A stretch of 64,000 nt of DNA from the NCBI GenBank assembly GCA_045807725.1, contig JBJMGV010000009.1, positions 1 through 64,000 on the forward strand. The letters are read 5' to 3'. How positions within the stretch are numbered: the first letter of the stretch is position 1; the number at the start of each line of letters is the position of its first letter. Position numbers and translations under genes: made by a program. Shown in pieces: positions 1 through 7,721 of the stretch. Source of the stretch: DATENM01 sp045807725 (GTDB lineage: Bacteria; Acidobacteriota; Blastocatellia; UBA7656). A model generated the notes under the pieces. That model was not told the origin of the DNA, ran no database searches, and worked only from the letters and a program-made list of their open reading frames with translations.

Positions 1-205
1 CCTCTTTGAGCGTCGCCATGCACAAGACGGCGGTGTCGGAGTAGGTGCGCGGCCTGCCTGGCTTGCCGGTTTTTTCAGTGCTGCGCCAGGCCGTAATCAC
101 GTCATCACTGACCCAGAGCGTCAGGCTTCCGCGTTGTACGAGCGCGGCGTTATAGTGTTTCCAGTTGCGGAGACGGTAGCGGCGTTTGGTTTTCTTTGTT
201 TTCAC
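1..205 (-). CDS. IS5-family transposase, N-terminal part (cut by window edge)
   Basis: The minus-strand frame opens with GTG at 205 and stays open to the window edge, giving about 68 residues. An in-frame TGA lies two codons upstream, which supports this start. The translation contains the N-terminal signature of IS5/IS903-group transposases: a basic start, then RNWKHYNAALVQRGSLTLW and a YSDTAVLC segment. The DDE catalytic core would lie outside the window, so activity cannot be assessed. The gene belongs to the partial insertion sequence ending at about 254, inside the element bounded by the tRNA-His fragment. Confidence 0.75.
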   Translation of the reverse strand, partial: MKTKKTKRRYRLRNWKHYNAALVQRGSLTLWVSDDVITAWRSTEKTGKPGRPRTYSDTAVLCMATLKE

Positions 206-254
206 AAATCAAGAATACCAGCCCTATCGTCTCCCTGCTTTATGCAACAACGCC
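1..254 (-). mobile_element. Partial IS5-family (IS903-like) insertion sequence, one end present
   Basis: The element runs off the left edge of the window. Its visible end is at about 254, where the minus strand begins GGCGTTGTTGCATAAA, close to the IS903-type terminal repeat. A transposase reading frame starts about 50 bp inside. Only one terminus is visible, so neither the target duplication nor intactness can be judged. Confidence 0.6.
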
Positions 255-310
255 GTTAACAATGGTAAATTTCGAGTCACCTTTGGGCCGAATACCTTTA
301 TATTGAAGCA

Positions 311-1321
311 CTGAAATTACGCAGCAGCTAAAAAGTGCTGCAAGAACGGGAGTTGGTTTGGAACAGACCGTTGAAATAACTCGCGCTTGAAAGCGTAGAC
401 CGTCTGCCTCTGAGTGAGTGCCGCTTGTTGGGTTAAACACAGCGCCATCAATCCCAGATGCAGATGCGCCGTCTGCGCTTTGGCTTTGCGAGTGCTTGAT
501 CCACCCCAGCCAAACTCCTGCTTCAACAATCTAAACGTTTCTTCGATCTGCTGCCTCAAGCGATACTGCCGCTTGATCTGTGCTGGCTTTAATTCCAGCT
601 CATTCGTCACAAAGTAACGCTTTCCATCTTTGATGATTCGCACTTCTTGACCCACTTGCTTGAGATGGCCTCGCGCTTGTCCGTAGCGCTGTGGCCCTTT
701 CTGTGAGATACGCTCACCCTCCAACAAGCGATTGCTCTTGATGCGCGCCACATACTTCCAACCCAACTCTGAAAGCAGGTTCAAGATGCGGCGCGAGGTG
801 TACCAACTATCGAACAGCACGTAGTTTGGGCAGATTCCCCATACGGCGGCTTCGCTTAACATCTCTTGCGCCAACTCGACCTTTGACTTGCCGCCCTTCT
901 GCCACAATCGCATCGAGACTGGGATCTTGCGCTTGCCGTCGGTCCAGATCAGCAGCACGACCTGCATGCCTTGGATGATATGGCCAGCGCTACTGGACCA
1001 GACCCAAGAGACGGCTTCTGAATGTTTGGCCCAGCGCTCCCAGGTCGTATCATCGAGCACGAGATAACCGCCTTCGAGAATCATTCGAGAAGCGAAGAGT
1101 TCCCACAGCCGTCTCGACCAGGGGAAGCTTGAATGAAGCAGGCGGTTCAAGCCATCGTGCGAGACCGATGGACAGATGGCTGCCAATGACAAACAACTGG
1201 AGCGCGTATTGCGATAGATTAGAGCAATCAAGTAGGCTTCCAGTGCAGGGGTTAGTAAGGGGTTGATGTTGACCATAACACCAACATTCTATTCTCCTTC
1301 CGACCCCCTGCGTAAAATCAG
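311..1321 (-). mobile_element. IS4/IS701-like insertion sequence with imperfect terminal inverted repeats
   Basis: CTGAAATTACGCAG at 311-324 and CTGCGTAAAATCAG at 1308-1321 are inverted copies matching at 12 of 14 positions. They bracket a single transposase gene, and the gene's stop codon lies inside the left repeat. The enclosed length of about 1.0 kb fits a one-gene insertion sequence. No convincing target-site duplication is visible next to the repeats, so the exact ends could differ by a few bases. Confidence 0.6.
317..1276 (-). CDS. IS4/IS701-like DDE transposase
   Basis: This 319-aa protein should catalyse transposition of the surrounding insertion sequence. DDE-type features are visible: LVLDDTTW (Asp near residue 75), VLFDSWYTS (Asp near 157) and a Y-x-x-R-x-x-IEETFRLLKQEFGW segment near 240 that carries the Glu. 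The last resembles the YREK signature of IS4-type enzymes. The frame is uninterrupted from the ATG at 1276, so the protein may be active. The choice between IS4 and IS701 groups is made by motif style only. Confidence 0.8.
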   Translation of the reverse strand: MVNINPLLTPALEAYLIALIYRNTRSSCLSLAAICPSVSHDGLNRLLHSSFPWSRRLWELFASRMILEGGYLVLDDTTWERWAKHSEAVSWVWSSSAGHIIQGMQVVLLIWTDGKRKIPVSMRLWQKGGKSKVELAQEMLSEAAVWGICPNYVLFDSWYTSRRILNLLSELGWKYVARIKSNRLLEGERISQKGPQRYGQARGHLKQVGQEVRIIKDGKRYFVTNELELKPAQIKRQYRLRQQIEETFRLLKQEFGWGGSSTRKAKAQTAHLHLGLMALCLTQQAALTQRQTVYAFKRELFQRSVPNQLPFLQHFLAAA

Positions 1322-1381
1322 ATAGTCTTTAAGACCATCCCTCCTTTGTTTGTGTGTAGAGTTTATATCTGTTCTAGATTT

Positions 1382-2539
1382 CTAGCCAGATCTTTTGGCG
1401 AAAATCACCGACACTAGACCATCAGTAACTTCCCGTTTCATCTCATCATCAGGATGCAGGTGAATTTCTGTGGTTGAGATGTTTGAGTGTCCAAGCAAAT
1501 CGCTTATCGTTTTTAGTTTCAACTCCCCTCCGACATTCAAACTTAACGTTGCGAATGAGTGGCGAAGGTCATAGATACGCATAGGAGGAAGCCCGGCGTC
1601 CTTGAGAATCGCCTTAAAGTTTCTACTGCGCAGTCTATCCAAAGGGAGAGGAGTGCCTAATTTAGTCGCAAACACAAGGTCAAGATTCTGATACTTTTCA
1701 CCCATTTTCATTTTTTGTTCCAACTGGCGTTTTCTGTGAGCGGAGAGCTTCTGAGCAAGATCCTTTGAAATCGGGATTGTGCGCTTTGACTTTTCCGTCT
1801 TTCCCTTCCCAAAGTAATACTCGTACTTGTTCCACTTGCCCCAGCGTATAGTCCGATTAATGGTGGCGGTGTATTTTTCAAAATCAATATCTGCCCACCG
1901 TAGGGCTAGATACTCTTCCGGTCTCATACCTGTAAACAGGGCAAACTCGAATATCAGCCCAAGTTTGTTCTTACTACACGCTTCCAGGAAATTCCGTGCC
2001 TCCTGAGGACTAAGTGCCTTCGGCTTCTTTCTTGTTTTCTTAGGCAGGTCAATTTCATGAGCCGGATTGATGGTAAGAATACCGTCTTTTACCGCGTCTT
2101 TCAGCGCCCCGGATAAGGCAGCGTACGCGAAGCGGATAGTACTGGGAGAGTATTCATTCAACCGCATCCCGTTCACAAAGTCTTGGATATGTTCGCGTCT
2201 TAACTTAGAGAGAGGAAGCTTTCCTAACTCCTGCCTGACGTGAAGCCTCAAAAGCCCCGAGTAGTCTTCGTAGGTACTCTGAGCAACCTTGATCTTGGCC
2301 CGCTTCTCAAGCCACTTATCAAGATACTGATTTACAGTATCGCGGTTTTCAAATGAACTTGCGCCCTGCGTGTCTCTTGTGTCCAAAAGCTCAACGATTC
2401 GCCTATTGGCTTCTGACTTGTTCTCTGCCCGTTCCCACTTCTGTTTCCACTTCCCTTGTGAATCTTTATAGGGAATGAGGACGTAGTAAAGAGTTTCACC
2501 CTTCTTGCCCTTGCGTTGAACGATATATGGTTTTGCCAC
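1382..2539 (-). CDS. Tyrosine recombinase/integrase of the integrated element (catalytic Tyr replaced by His)
   Basis: This 385-aa site-specific recombinase begins at GTG 2539, preceded by a strong AAGGAG at 2546-2551. The first 55 residues resemble the AP2-like arm-binding domain of Tn916/phage-type integrases. A SAM-like core-binding domain follows, then a catalytic domain with TGMRPEEYLALRW (Arg I), a Lys-bearing hairpin (GKGKTEKSKRTIPIS), YDLRHSFATL (Arg II) and LLGHSNISTTE. Where the family has the nucleophile, normally as IYLHP, the sequence reads IHLHP. His360 is encoded by CAC at 1462-1460, one transition from TAC. The protein is otherwise full length, so it may be a recently inactivated integrase or reflect a base-call error. 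It lies about 250 bp from the tRNA-His attachment fragment, as expected for an element-end integrase. Confidence 0.88.
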   Translation of the reverse strand: MAKPYIVQRKGKKGETLYYVLIPYKDSQGKWKQKWERAENKSEANRRIVELLDTRDTQGASSFENRDTVNQYLDKWLEKRAKIKVAQSTYEDYSGLLRLHVRQELGKLPLSKLRREHIQDFVNGMRLNEYSPSTIRFAYAALSGALKDAVKDGILTINPAHEIDLPKKTRKKPKALSPQEARNFLEACSKNKLGLIFEFALFTGMRPEEYLALRWADIDFEKYTATINRTIRWGKWNKYEYYFGKGKTEKSKRTIPISKDLAQKLSAHRKRQLEQKMKMGEKYQNLDLVFATKLGTPLPLDRLRSRNFKAILKDAGLPPMRIYDLRHSFATLSLNVGGELKLKTISDLLGHSNISTTEIHLHPDDEMKREVTDGLVSVIFAKRSG

Positions 2540-2625
2540 AGCGATCTCCTTTCAGTCTATCTTACAAAATCAAGACTAAGAGACCTCGCCGTCTCCAAAA
2601 CCATCTACAAATTTAGGCGCACATC

Positions 2626-2760
2626 AGGCACCACCCTGCACCAAGCTGCACCAACCTTTTGCCTTGCCGTATCCTCTCACAAAGCATCAACTCATGTATT
2701 TTCAAAAAGTTGCGCGCAAATTGCACCAAACTGCACCGGGCGGCACCCACCTGCACCACC
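2626..2760. repeat. Two clusters of 10-bp-phased TGCACC repeats, candidate integrase arm-type sites
   Basis: Degenerate copies of (C/T)TGCACCA begin at 2626, 2636 and 2646 and again at 2721, 2731, 2741 and 2751, each step exactly 10 bp. They lie between the integrase gene and the tRNA-derived attachment site. Repeats on one helical face beside an integrase gene are typical of arm-type sites bound by the integrase N-terminal domain or an excisionase. That function is inferred. Confidence 0.55.
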
Positions 2761-2793
2761 TGTCAAGGACTATTTTTTAGCCCCTGTAGATGA

Positions 2794-2835
2794 CTGTGGA
2801 TTAGGAGGCCGTGGGTTCAAGTCCCACTAGCCGCC
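2794..2835 (+). other. Attachment site: 3' part of a tRNA-His(GTG) gene
   Basis: The sequence reads as the 3' half of a tRNA: anticodon loop CTGTGGA (2794-2800, anticodon GTG), 3' anticodon stem TTAGG, variable loop AGGCC, T arm GTGGG-TTCAAGT-CCCAC (2811-2827), acceptor strand TAGCCGC and discriminator C at 2835. A C discriminator is the hallmark of tRNA-His. Upstream bases cannot pair with TTAGG and there is no 5' half, so this is not a complete gene. It is what integration into the 3' part of a tRNA-His gene leaves at the far end of an element. The intact tRNA should lie to the left, outside the window. Confidence 0.75.
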
Positions 2836-2870
2836 CTCCTTTCTTAATCACTCAAAAGCAGCGGGGCCGA

Positions 2871-3911
2871 TCACCTTTCGGCTTCGCTGCTTTTGTTTAT
2901 GGACACAGATGACGCCAGTTCGATGCGCATCTTGAACGCATCGAATACCGACTCGCCCAGCGCCGCCAGCCATCGCGTGGCGCGATTGAGCGCCGCTTGC
3001 GATTGCGCGGCAACATCGAGCAGATCACGGTTGAGCTTTTCCATCTCCACTTCATCATTCACTTCGACGCGTTCAATTGAAGGCAATGGCTTGAGGGCTG
3101 ATGCCACGGCTCGCGCCTCTTCGTTGATAACGCTGACGTAACGAGCAGCGCTTTCGGCTGGCGAGGCCATTCCCTTCTCGGTCAGTAAGAAGTGCAGCCG
3201 TTCGGCCTCGGTGGAAATCTCGGCCAGTTGGGCGCAATGATAAGCGATCATCTCGGCGAGTAGCTTTGCTCTCTCTCGTTCACTGAAGCTCAGCGGGTCG
3301 CGGCGTTCAAGCGCTTCCACCTGATTCCATTCGCCGCCGGCATCAGGCTTGATTCGTCTCGCGTGTTCGATCCGCTCGTCTTGCAAAAGCGGCGGCTCAA
3401 TTCCGTAGGCGCGGCGCACGGCGCGACAGCGGTCGCTGCCGGCCTCGAAAGCTCGGCAAGATGCCGGGCGCAATTCATAAATCGCGCACTGAGCGTATTG
3501 GCCGACGCGGCCACTAAAAGCCACACAACGGCCTTCGAGAGCGTCGCGGCGCAACCAATGCGTCTTTGGTTCGGCAATCGCTCCGTCATCCCAGACCGCC
3601 CACGTCAAGCGGCGCGGCGTCGGGTCGCTATCGAGCACGATGACCTGATGAAAGAAAGCGCAGCACGCGCCGCACCTCTGACAGTCGGGGGCGATAAGCT
3701 GACTGTCAGTCAATACGCTTTCGGCCAGCGTCTCGGCGTACAGCCCGACCTCTTCATCGGTCGTCAGAGCCTGCGCCCGCCGCTGGCCGAGATGTTCGAT
3801 CATCTCGACAAAGTCGGCTTCGCTCATGCCGCGCTTGCGAGTCAGGTGGACGAGCTTGTCCGGCGCGGCCTGCGTTTCGGTCTTCGCGGTGTCAGCCTGT
3901 GTGTGATTCAT
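2871..3911 (-). CDS. YkgJ-family Cys-cluster protein
   Basis: This 346-aa protein is the first chromosomal gene beyond the attachment site. It carries DCQRCGACC (Cys77, 80, 83, 84), the CxxCxxCC signature of the YkgJ family, followed by QCAIYELRPASCRAF, the usual second Cys block. Such clusters are thought to bind zinc or an iron-sulfur cofactor, but no reaction is established. A helical C-terminal region of about 140 residues has no recognisable motif. The gene is read toward the element and lies about 50 bp downstream of mutM on the same strand, so the two could be co-transcribed. Confidence 0.7.
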   Translation of the reverse strand: MNHTQADTAKTETQAAPDKLVHLTRKRGMSEADFVEMIEHLGQRRAQALTTDEEVGLYAETLAESVLTDSQLIAPDCQRCGACCAFFHQVIVLDSDPTPRRLTWAVWDDGAIAEPKTHWLRRDALEGRCVAFSGRVGQYAQCAIYELRPASCRAFEAGSDRCRAVRRAYGIEPPLLQDERIEHARRIKPDAGGEWNQVEALERRDPLSFSERERAKLLAEMIAYHCAQLAEISTEAERLHFLLTEKGMASPAESAARYVSVINEEARAVASALKPLPSIERVEVNDEVEMEKLNRDLLDVAAQSQAALNRATRWLAALGESVFDAFKMRIELASSVSINKSSEAER

Positions 3912-3962
3912 TACAATGATTACTAAAGCCGCTTGCTTTATGCGCGACCCGTGAAGGTTGGC

Positions 3963-4787
3963 TCAACGCTGACATTTTGGGCAGAAGAAGGTTGACCGCC
4001 CGGCGACTACCTGGGACCGAATCGTCGCCCGGCAGGTGCGGCACGGCTCGCCCTTGCGACCGTAGACGCGCAGCGCAACTTGAAAGTATCCGGCATTCCC
4101 TTCACTGTCGCGGAAATCGCTCAGCGTCGTGCCGCCCTGTCGTATGGCATCGCGCAGCACGCGCTTGATGGATTCGGTCAACCGCTGCCAACGAGCGCGA
4201 CTGATGCGCCCGGCGGGCTTCAGCGGATGGATGCCGGCCAGAAACAGTGACTCGCTTGCATAGATGTTGCCGACGCCGACGATCACCCGTTGATCCATCA
4301 CAAAATTCTTGACCGGCTGTTTCAAGCCGCGCGACCGCTCAAAAAGGTAATCGGCCTTACAATCAGCCGCGAGTGGCTCCGGGCCGAGATGACTGAGCGG
4401 CGCGAACTCACTCAACTCCGATTCGCCGAGCGCCACGACCATACCGAAGCGACGCGGGTCACGAAAGCGCAACTCTAATCCATCATCGAGCGAGAAGATG
4501 ACGTGCTCGTGCTTGTCAAAAGGACGGCCTGCGGGCATCAACACCAACTGCCCGCTCATACCGAGATGAACAATCAAATGGCTGCCGCTATCAAAATGAA
4601 TGATCAAATACTTGGCGCGGCGCGATAGATCAGTGACGCGGCGGCCCGCGATCAATTCATTCAACTTGTCTTCATTAACAGGCACGCGCAGCCGTGCGTC
4701 GCGCACTTGAATCTCGGTGACGCGGCGGCCCGGCAGCTTAACCAACAGGCTGCGGCGGACGGTTTCGACTTCCGGCAATTCAGGCAT
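3963..4787 (-). CDS. mutM: Formamidopyrimidine-DNA glycosylase (Fpg/MutM)
   Basis: This bifunctional DNA glycosylase/AP lyase removes 8-oxoguanine and ring-opened purines opposite cytosine. The start at 4787 gives MPELPEVETVRRSL; an upstream in-frame start at 4820 is rejected because the catalytic amine is Pro2 after Met removal. Visible features are the RRAKYLI segment with the conserved Lys, the HLGMSGQL strand, DQRVIVGVGNIYASE of the H2TH region, and a C-terminal zinc finger with Cys spacing C-x2-C-x16-C-x2-C. The length of 274 aa is normal. It is divergent from mutY with about 125 bp between the starts, placing two parts of the GO repair system at one locus. Confidence 0.95.
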   Translation of the reverse strand: MPELPEVETVRRSLLVKLPGRRVTEIQVRDARLRVPVNEDKLNELIAGRRVTDLSRRAKYLIIHFDSGSHLIVHLGMSGQLVLMPAGRPFDKHEHVIFSLDDGLELRFRDPRRFGMVVALGESELSEFAPLSHLGPEPLAADCKADYLFERSRGLKQPVKNFVMDQRVIVGVGNIYASESLFLAGIHPLKPAGRISRARWQRLTESIKRVLRDAIRQGGTTLSDFRDSEGNAGYFQVALRVYGRKGEPCRTCRATIRSQVVAGRSTFFCPKCQR

Positions 4788-4912
4788 AGCTTCTCTCATC
4801 AACTGACGACAGGTAATCACTGGCGGTCGTCAGTCATTCATCCTCATTCGTCCAGGAGTTGTTTCGCTTTCACGGCTTCGCTACACTGAATCTTCCCACA
4901 GGAATCAAACGG

Positions 4913-6061
4913 ATGAAAAGCCAGGCTTCGGCTCGCGCGCGTCACAGTCACACTCCCACTCCAATGAGCAGGCCAGCCAGCGGCAAACTGATCGCGGCAT
5001 TGCTCGACTGGTTTGCCAAACACAAACGCGCGCTGCCCTGGCGAGCGACGCGCGATCCGTATCGCATCTGGGTCTCTGAAGTCATGTTGCAGCAGACGCA
5101 GGCGGCGACCGTGATCCCTTATTATGAGCGATTCCTCAAACGGTTCCCCAACCTCGCGGCGCTCGCCGCCGCCGATGATGCGGCTTTGATGAAAGCGTGG
5201 GAAGGACTCGGTTACTATGCCCGCGCGCGCAACCTGCGCGCCGCCGCGCAAATCGTTCTGTGCGAGCACGGCGGCGAGTTGCCTGCTTCACGAGACGCGC
5301 TGTTGAGCCTGCCGGGCTTTGGCCCTTACACGGCGGCGGCGGTTGCCAGCCTTGCTTTCGGCGCGGACTGCGCCGCTGTGGACGGCAACGTTCTGCGCGT
5401 GCTGGCGCGCGTCTACGCGGTTGATGAAGACATACGCCTATCGCCAACACGCCGCCAGTTACAGCAGCTTGCCGATGGCCTGATGCCGTCGGGCCGCGCC
5501 GGCGCGTTCAACGAAGTGTTGATGGAACTGGGCGCGCTCGTCTGCCGCCCAAGGAACCCGAACTGTGATGTCTGCCCCATTCGCCGCTTCTGTCGCGCCT
5601 TTCAGCAAGGCCGCGTGCGCGAGCTGCCGGTTAAATCCGTTAAGCCCGCCGTGCCTCATCATGAGATCGCCATCGGCGTCGTACATCATCGCGGCAAGGT
5701 GCTGATCGCGTTGCGCCCGGCTGACGGGCTGCTCGGCAATCTCTGGGAGTTCCCCGGCGGCAAACGTCAGGCGGGCGAGACGCTCGTCGAGTGCTGCCGC
5801 CGCGAGATCAAAGAAGAGACAGGTCTCGACGTTGATGTCACAGAGGTCTTCGCTATTGTGCCTCACGCCTACAGCCATTTTCGCATCACGCTACACGCCT
5901 TCCACTGCCGTTACAGACGTGGCAGGGCGCGGCCACACACCAGCCAGGCGATTCGCTGGGTCAGAATAGAAGAGCTTGACGATTACGCCTTTCCAAAAGC
6001 CAACAAGCAGATCATTGCGCTACTGAAGTCAACCGAGACTGGAAAAGCGGCGAAGTCATAA
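4913..6061 (+). CDS. mutY: Adenine DNA glycosylase MutY with an intact C-terminal Nudix box
   Basis: The enzyme removes adenine mispaired with 8-oxoguanine. The HhH-GPD domain is seen in ALPWRATRDPYRIWVSEVML, LPGFGPYTAAAVASLAFG and the catalytic VDGNVLRVLARV. The [4Fe-4S] ligands follow the C-x6-C-x2-C-x5-C pattern in CRPRNPNCDVCPIRRFC. The C-terminal MutT-like domain retains a complete Nudix signature: G, five residues (KRQAG), E, seven residues, then REIKEETGL. In E. coli MutY this domain is not a hydrolase, so the intact box is notable. The ATG at 4913 is preceded by AGGA at good distance; a TTG at 4859 and an ATG at 4964 are alternatives. It is divergent from mutM. Confidence 0.93.
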   Translation: MKSQASARARHSHTPTPMSRPASGKLIAALLDWFAKHKRALPWRATRDPYRIWVSEVMLQQTQAATVIPYYERFLKRFPNLAALAAADDAALMKAWEGLGYYARARNLRAAAQIVLCEHGGELPASRDALLSLPGFGPYTAAAVASLAFGADCAAVDGNVLRVLARVYAVDEDIRLSPTRRQLQQLADGLMPSGRAGAFNEVLMELGALVCRPRNPNCDVCPIRRFCRAFQQGRVRELPVKSVKPAVPHHEIAIGVVHHRGKVLIALRPADGLLGNLWEFPGGKRQAGETLVECCRREIKEETGLDVDVTEVFAIVPHAYSHFRITLHAFHCRYRRGRARPHTSQAIRWVRIEELDDYAFPKANKQIIALLKSTETGKAAKS

Positions 6062-6543
6062 GTCTGACTCTTGATTGGCAAAACTCGGCAGACTGTATAG
6101 GCTCGGCAGACCGCGCGTGTCATTTCGACCTGCTGAAATATTTATCCCGCCGCCCGCGACTAAAGCGGTTGAAAGCACAACCAGCATTATGGTAAGGTGC
6201 GTGCTTATGTAAATCAGGCGGATTCAAACCGATTCCACTTGCATTTTATGAATTCGAGTCATAATGACTGCCGCAAACCTCTTGTCGGTGCGTTTGGGTC
6301 ACGAAGTCGCCCTAAAAAGAGGGACTATTTTCGGGTTTGTGTCAAAAGCTGTTTTCCGACTCACCAGGCAGTAATCAGTGAAGTGGTGCGATTCAGGTAT
6401 TTGCAGAAATAACGAAGGTTAAATCAATAAATCGAATCCACCCAAAAGGGGAATATGAGTTGCTCTTGAGTTTGACTTGCCTGTGTAGCGGCTCATCCAA
6501 GCAGGCCCGAGCCCTACAGGTTGCTTGATTCCCGTTTAATCTT
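6062..6543. other. Intergenic region without a supported gene
   Basis: About 480 bp separate mutY from the radical SAM pair. Composition is more AT-rich than the flanking genes. A 71-codon plus-strand frame at 6197-6412 has no ribosome-binding site and no recognisable motif, so it is not called. The promoter for the downstream genes probably lies here, but no clear -35/-10 pair was found. Confidence 0.5.
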
Positions 6544-7581
6544 ATGAAAACGACAAGCAAGCTGAAAATTTACCTCCGCGAATTCAAGTTCCTCGCCAAG
6601 GGCGTTCTGTCAACCAAGCACCCCATACTGGCTCACGTCATCCCCATGCGTCGCTGCAATCTGAGTTGTACTTACTGCAACGAGTACGATGATGTGTCGA
6701 AGCCTGTGCCGCTCGACGAGATGAACGCGCGGCTCGACAAGCTGGCGGCGCTGGGCACGACGGCCATCATCATATCGGGCGGCGAGCCGCTGCTGCACCC
6801 TGACATTGATAAGATCATCGCGCGCGCACGCCATCATAAAATGCTCGCCTGCATGATTACGAACGGCTACCTGCTGACGCAGGAGCGCATCGAGAAGCTC
6901 AACCGCGCCGGCCTCGAATACATGCAGATCAGCATTGATAATGTTAATCCCGACGAGGTGTCGAAGAAGAGCCTGCGCCTGCTCGACAAGAAGCTCCAAT
7001 GGCTTTCTAAGCTGGCCGAGTTCAAAGTCAACATCAACTCGGTCATCGGCGGCGGCATCAAGACGCCCGAAGACGCTCTCATCATCGGCAAGCGCGCCGT
7101 CGAGCTTGGATTCTCCAGTTCGCTTGGCATCATCCACGACGACCTCGGCACGCTCAAGCCACTTATGGGCATCGAGCGCGAGGTCTACCAGCAGATGAAA
7201 GAGATCGGCAAGAAGGGGCACACGCGCGTCAACCAATTCCAGGACAATCTGGCCGACGGCAAGCCGAACAAGTGGCGCTGCCGTGCAGGCGCGCGTTACC
7301 TCTACATCTGCGAAGACGGTCTGGTGCATTATTGCTCGCAGCAGCGCGGCTATCCCGGCATCCCGCTTGAGCAGTACACGTTCGCAGATATACAACGCGA
7401 GTACAACACCAAGAAAGCGTGCGCGCCTTACTGCACCATTGCCTGCGTGCATCAGGTGGCGACCTTTGACAATAAACGCAAGCCGCAGAAGCTGCCGGCG
7501 AAAGGCGTCGTCGCGCGCGAATCGATTCAAACGATTCGCCGCCTCTATCAGATCGAGCAGGCGGAGAAGGCCGAAGCATGA
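6544..7581 (+). CDS. Radical SAM protein, partner of the tetraether-synthase-like gene
   Basis: This 345-aa radical SAM enzyme has HVIPMRRCNLSCTYCNEYDD, whose Cys38/42/45 form the CxxxCxxC motif for the SAM-binding [4Fe-4S] cluster. IISGGEPLLHPD is the GGE motif that contacts SAM. A C-terminal Cys-rich part (KWRCRAGARYLYICEDG, HYCSQQRG, CAPYCTIACVHQ) could bind an auxiliary cluster in SPASM style. The substrate is not known. It precedes the larger radical SAM gene by 140 bp on the same strand, which suggests consecutive steps on one product, possibly a lipid. No good Shine-Dalgarno is visible before the ATG. Confidence 0.8.
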   Translation: MKTTSKLKIYLREFKFLAKGVLSTKHPILAHVIPMRRCNLSCTYCNEYDDVSKPVPLDEMNARLDKLAALGTTAIIISGGEPLLHPDIDKIIARARHHKMLACMITNGYLLTQERIEKLNRAGLEYMQISIDNVNPDEVSKKSLRLLDKKLQWLSKLAEFKVNINSVIGGGIKTPEDALIIGKRAVELGFSSSLGIIHDDLGTLKPLMGIEREVYQQMKEIGKKGHTRVNQFQDNLADGKPNKWRCRAGARYLYICEDGLVHYCSQQRGYPGIPLEQYTFADIQREYNTKKACAPYCTIACVHQVATFDNKRKPQKLPAKGVVARESIQTIRRLYQIEQAEKAEA

Positions 7582-7721
7582 TTCATCAGATTCGACAGTG
7601 TGCGCTGTCGGGCCGGGGATTTTAAGATCGCAATTCTGCGCATCGCTTATTGGAGCGGTGCAATTCAAAACGAGGCGAAGCGCGTGGGACTGATGCAGAG
7701 CTTCGCAATAGGAGAGAAGAA

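Noticed and set aside
2516..2830. 104-codon plus-strand frame over the int-att region
   Set aside because: It consists of integrase upstream DNA, phased repeats and the tRNA fragment; no ribosome-binding site or motif.
2760..2840. Complete tRNA gene
   Set aside because: Only the 3' half is present; the bases before the anticodon loop cannot pair with TTAGG.
6197..6412. 71-codon frame between mutY and the radical SAM pair
   Set aside because: No ribosome-binding site or recognisable protein features.
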